DNA of 7,564 nt from an uncultured Comamonadaceae bacterium. Lineage in GTDB: Bacteria; Pseudomonadota; Gammaproteobacteria; Burkholderiales; Burkholderiaceae_C. Below, one piece after another: positions 4,810-7,564 of this stretch. The stretch covers positions 1 to 7,564 of the forward strand of contig CALBWZ010000419.1 of assembly GCA_937893415.1 (NCBI GenBank). Reading direction: 5' to 3'. The notes under the pieces are model-generated. The model saw nothing but the letters and a program-made list of their open reading frames with translations, did no database searches and was not told the DNA's origin. Numbering within the stretch: position 1 is the stretch's first letter; every line of letters begins with the position of its first letter. The position numbers were made by a program, and so were the translations under genes.

Positions 4810-5910
4810 ATGGCTTTGAAATGTTCGCGTCTGCGTCAACGTGCAGGTGCTGTCAGCACGGCGCTATCGCTGGTATCAATGACTTTGGCTGCATGTATGG
4901 TGTCGCTCTCTTTTAGTGCGCACGCTGGTGACAAGCCTGAGTTGCGCGTGGTGGCACACGACTCGTTTAGCCTCCCCAAGGCGTTGATCAGCGACTTTGA
5001 GGCAAGCAGCGGCACAACGGTGCGCATTGTGAAAGCAGGCGATGCGGGCGCCATGCTGAACAAACTTATTCTCACCAAAGCCACACCCATTGGTGATGTG
5101 GTTTTTGGCATAGACAACGCCATGCTGGCACGTGCCCGCGCTGCTGGCTTGTTGGCGCCTCTGCCACAAAGCTTGCGTGAACTGGCCATCAGCGATGCGG
5201 TGTTGGCAGCTGACCCGCAGGCCGCAGCAGCCTCTGATTGGTTACCGATTGACTACGGCTTTGTCACTATAAATTACGACCGCGCTTGGTTTACCACCAA
5301 CAAGGTGGCACTGCCCACCAGTCTTGACGATTTGGCCAATCCCGACTATGCCAAGTTATTGGTGGTTCAAAACCCCGCTACCAGCAGCCCCGGTTTTGCA
5401 TTTTTAGCGGCAACTGTGCAGGCCAAAGACAAGGCCGTGTGGGACTGGTGGGCCAAGTTGCGTGCTGGTGGTGTGAAGGTTTCCAGCAGCTGGAGCGACG
5501 CCTATTACAAAGACTTCACCAAAAACGGCGGCACCCGACCCATGGTGGTGAGTTACCTCAGTAGCCCAGCCGCCGAGGTCTTTTACAGCGACAAGCCGCT
5601 AGAAGTCTCTCCCACTGGCAACCTCAATTTGTTAGGTGGTGTCTATGTGCAAATTGAAGGCGCAGCGCTGCTGACTGGTGGTCAACAGGCCCCAGCTGGC
5701 GCGGCATTCTTGGCCTTTTTGCGCAGCCCCCCAGTGCAAGCTGAGTTGCAGACAACCATGTGGATGTGGCCAGTACAACAAGGCGCGGCCAAGCATGCGG
5801 TGATGAGTCACAGCGGTGTTCAGCCGACCGCGCAGGCCATTGACCAGCGTGTGCTGATGGAGCAGTCCCGCACTTGGATTCGCCAGTTCACGCAAACAGT
5901 GTTGCGTTAA
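4810..5910 (+). CDS. thiB: Thiamine/TPP ABC transporter periplasmic binding protein
   Basis: This 366-residue protein binds thiamine or its phosphates in the periplasm and passes them to ThiP. It belongs to the iron/thiamine-type class of periplasmic binding proteins. The N-terminus is a long export signal: basic residues to position 11, a hydrophobic stretch, then AHA at 37-39 as a signal peptidase I site. A second possibility is a lipobox LAAC (26-29), which would make it a lipoprotein. The mature start with its HDSF segment (50-53), the VVFGIDN block (97-103) and WLPIDYG (144-150) correspond to features of Escherichia coli ThiB. The start is ATG 4810, with GGGGA seven bases upstream. The frame runs open back to a TTG at 4704, but that would place coding sequence over the terminator, so it is rejected. 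Control by the upstream TPP riboswitch and the downstream permease support the assignment. Confidence 0.93.
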   Translation: MALKCSRLRQRAGAVSTALSLVSMTLAACMVSLSFSAHAGDKPELRVVAHDSFSLPKALISDFEASSGTTVRIVKAGDAGAMLNKLILTKATPIGDVVFGIDNAMLARARAAGLLAPLPQSLRELAISDAVLAADPQAAAASDWLPIDYGFVTINYDRAWFTTNKVALPTSLDDLANPDYAKLLVVQNPATSSPGFAFLAATVQAKDKAVWDWWAKLRAGGVKVSSSWSDAYYKDFTKNGGTRPMVVSYLSSPAAEVFYSDKPLEVSPTGNLNLLGGVYVQIEGAALLTGGQQAPAGAAFLAFLRSPPVQAELQTTMWMWPVQQGAAKHAVMSHSGVQPTAQAIDQRVLMEQSRTWIRQFTQTVLR

Positions 5911-5959
5911 CGCGCGCGCTATTTGTTGTGCAATTGAGCACGTTCACCAGCCAGGCCCC

Positions 5960-7564
5960 ATGCAGTTGAGGTCATCGTTTTGGGTGGGGGTATGGCCTGG
6001 GGCGTTTATTGCTGCCATGGCCTTGCTGCCCATGCTCAAGCTGATGTGGTTTGGTGTGTACGGCTCGTATGCGTCGTTTGGCACAGAGGCCTTGACTGAT
6101 GGCGGTGCGCAGCTGGGCTTTTGGCAAGGTTGGTTGGGCTTGTGGGCCGATGACTACATGCGCTCGCGTATGGTCTGGTCCATCACCCAAGCAGCGGTGT
6201 CAACCGCGCTGGCCTGTTTGCTGGGCGTACCAGTGGCCTACGTGATCGCCAGGCATGATTTTGCGGGGCGAGACGCGCTGCTGCGTTTGATGATGCTGCC
6301 GTTTGTGGTGCCCACTTTGGTAGCCGCCATGGGCGTGCTGGCATGGTGGGGGCCCAACGGGGTAGTGGGCAACTACCTCTATGCACCTGGCAGCGACGGT
6401 GACTCGCCGTGGCTGCTGATTGCAGGCAATTTGTTTTTCAATCTATGCGTGATAGTGCGTGCCGCGGTGTATGGGTTTTCAGCGCAAAGTGCTACACGAC
6501 TGGCGGCTGCGCGCAGCTTAGGTGCCACGCCTTGGCGCGCGTTTTGGCGCATTGAACTGCCCAGCGCTGCGCCACATATTTACAGCGCAGCGTGTTTGGT
6601 GTTGCTGTATTGCTTGGGGGGCTTTGGCTTGGCGCTGTTGTTGGGTGGCCAAACCTACGCCACCGCCGAGGTGGTCATCTACACCTTGGTTGCCCATGAG
6701 CTTGAATTGGTGCTGGCCAGTCAACTGGCCTTGTGGATGCTGGCGATGACGGGCGTCTTGGTGGCGATGTACGCCAAGCTGCAGCTCAGCACGGCCCAGC
6801 CTAGGCTGGCGCAATTGGTCGCGCTGCGTGTCACCCGCTGGTCTCATGCTGGTGATGCAGTGGCTGTGTTGTGGGTGTGGCTGGTGTGCGTGTTGGTGGG
6901 CTTTGCGCCGCTGCTGGCCATTGTGCTGAAGGCTGTGACTGCATCGTCCGAAGCTTGGGGCGTATTGTGGCAAGCCGACACATGGCAGGCTGTGGCCAAT
7001 ACCCTGCGCTTCAGTGGCGCTGCATTGGTGGCAGCCACTGTATTGGGTGTGATGCATGCCGCGTGTGGGGCACGGCTGTGGTGGTGGCGTATGTGGGGCA
7101 TGTTGCCGCTGATGATTTCGCCCATCATGGTGGCGTTTGGTTTGCTGCTGCTGGTGCCGCAGTGGCTTGACCAGTGGGGTTTGCTGGTGGCGGCTTACAC
7201 CTTGTTGGCCATTCCGTTGGTCAGTCAACCCGTTGCCACAGCCTTGGCTGCTGTACCACCATCTTGGTTGCAAGCGGCACGCAGTTTGGGTGCAACACCG
7301 GCGCGGGCCTGGTGGCGTGTGAGTTGGCCGCTGGTTGTGCCTGCGGTGCGCCGCGGTATGGCGTTTGCTATGGCCAGTATGTTGGGTGAATTTGCCGTAA
7401 GCTTATTTTTAAACCGACCTGAATGGACCACGCTCACCACCTACATTTACCAGCACTTGGGACGCCCTGGTAGTTTGCAGCTGGAGCGCGCTTGGGTGTT
7501 GTCAGCCCTGTTGTTGGCGCTAACCGTTTTGGTTTTTCTATGCATAGAACCTTCTAAAAAATCT
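5960..7564 (+). CDS. thiP: Thiamine ABC transporter permease, 3' end beyond the window
   Basis: An uninterrupted frame of 535 codons runs from ATG 5960 to the last base. It encodes a very hydrophobic double-length permease with two fused binding-protein-dependent transport domains, which forms the membrane channel for thiamine with ThiB and the ATPase ThiQ. Membrane segments begin near residues 8, 76, 108, 151 and 206 in the first half, and a similar set follows in the second. Each half carries an EAA-type loop for contacting ThiQ: AARSLGATP at 183-191, followed by IELP, and the identical AARSLGATP at 439-447, followed by WRVSWP. The C-terminal part (GEFAVSLFLN, then a TYIYQHLG segment) resembles E. 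coli ThiP, which has 536 residues, so only a few codons are probably missing. The gap to thiB is 49 bases; the Shine-Dalgarno is weak (AGG), and no other in-frame start lies upstream. Confidence in family and position is high; the exact start is less certain. Confidence 0.92.
   Translation, partial: MQLRSSFWVGVWPGAFIAAMALLPMLKLMWFGVYGSYASFGTEALTDGGAQLGFWQGWLGLWADDYMRSRMVWSITQAAVSTALACLLGVPVAYVIARHDFAGRDALLRLMMLPFVVPTLVAAMGVLAWWGPNGVVGNYLYAPGSDGDSPWLLIAGNLFFNLCVIVRAAVYGFSAQSATRLAAARSLGATPWRAFWRIELPSAAPHIYSAACLVLLYCLGGFGLALLLGGQTYATAEVVIYTLVAHELELVLASQLALWMLAMTGVLVAMYAKLQLSTAQPRLAQLVALRVTRWSHAGDAVAVLWVWLVCVLVGFAPLLAIVLKAVTASSEAWGVLWQADTWQAVANTLRFSGAALVAATVLGVMHAACGARLWWWRMWGMLPLMISPIMVAFGLLLLVPQWLDQWGLLVAAYTLLAIPLVSQPVATALAAVPPSWLQAARSLGATPARAWWRVSWPLVVPAVRRGMAFAMASMLGEFAVSLFLNRPEWTTLTTYIYQHLGRPGSLQLERAWVLSALLLALTVLVFLCIEPSKKS

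Noticed and set aside
5904..5913. Perfect palindrome GCGTTAACGC spanning the thiB stop codon, followed by CG repeats
   Set aside because: It has no loop and no T-run, so it is not a terminator. Ten bases without a partner site is weak evidence for an operator inside an operon.
6518..7273. 251-codon minus-strand ORF rich in Gln and His
   Set aside because: It lies wholly antisense to thiP. Its composition (Q, H, P, R) is typical of an antisense shadow of a GC-rich membrane protein, and it shows no recognisable domain.

Overview
The window looks like chromosomal DNA from a betaproteobacterium, most likely order Burkholderiales. This is inferred from moderately high GC, G-rich codon use and the gene families present; no marker gene fixes the taxon. 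I see no mobile element, CRISPR array, rRNA or tRNA. Every stretch longer than about 60 bases between genes holds at least a candidate regulatory element, except the first 136 bases, where I see nothing convincing.

The left half (137-3139, minus strand) is an arginine-to-proline catabolic module. Transcription order is ornithine cyclodeaminase, then arginase (rocF, joined by an ATGA overlap), then after 112 bp a periplasmic binding protein of the lysine/arginine/ornithine family. Together they would capture arginine or ornithine, hydrolyse arginine to ornithine and urea, and cyclise ornithine to proline plus ammonia. An Lrp/AsnC-family regulator is transcribed divergently (3280-3705) from a 140-bp spacer whose right half is AT-rich and contains an inverted repeat and a perfect 13-bp palindrome touching the regulator's start codon. 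It is the obvious candidate regulator of the module.

Twelve bases after the regulator comes murI (glutamate racemase, 3718-4590), which supplies D-glutamate for peptidoglycan.

The right half (4599 to the window end, plus strand) is a thiamine-uptake operon. A TPP riboswitch (about 4599-4697) starts 9 bases after the murI stop codon and is followed by an intrinsic terminator (4759-4786). Next come thiB (periplasmic thiamine-binding protein, 4810-5910) and thiP (inner-membrane permease, 5960 to beyond 7564). thiP stays open for 535 codons to the window edge and is probably within a few codons of its end. The ATPase gene thiQ is expected just outside. The terminator suggests that TPP shuts the operon off by premature termination rather than by hiding the ribosome-binding site.

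Most of this is recognisable, well-studied biology. The most interesting parts are the riboswitch expression platform, including a candidate -10 box made from the murI stop codon, and the undescribed operator architecture between the regulator and the ornithine cyclodeaminase gene.
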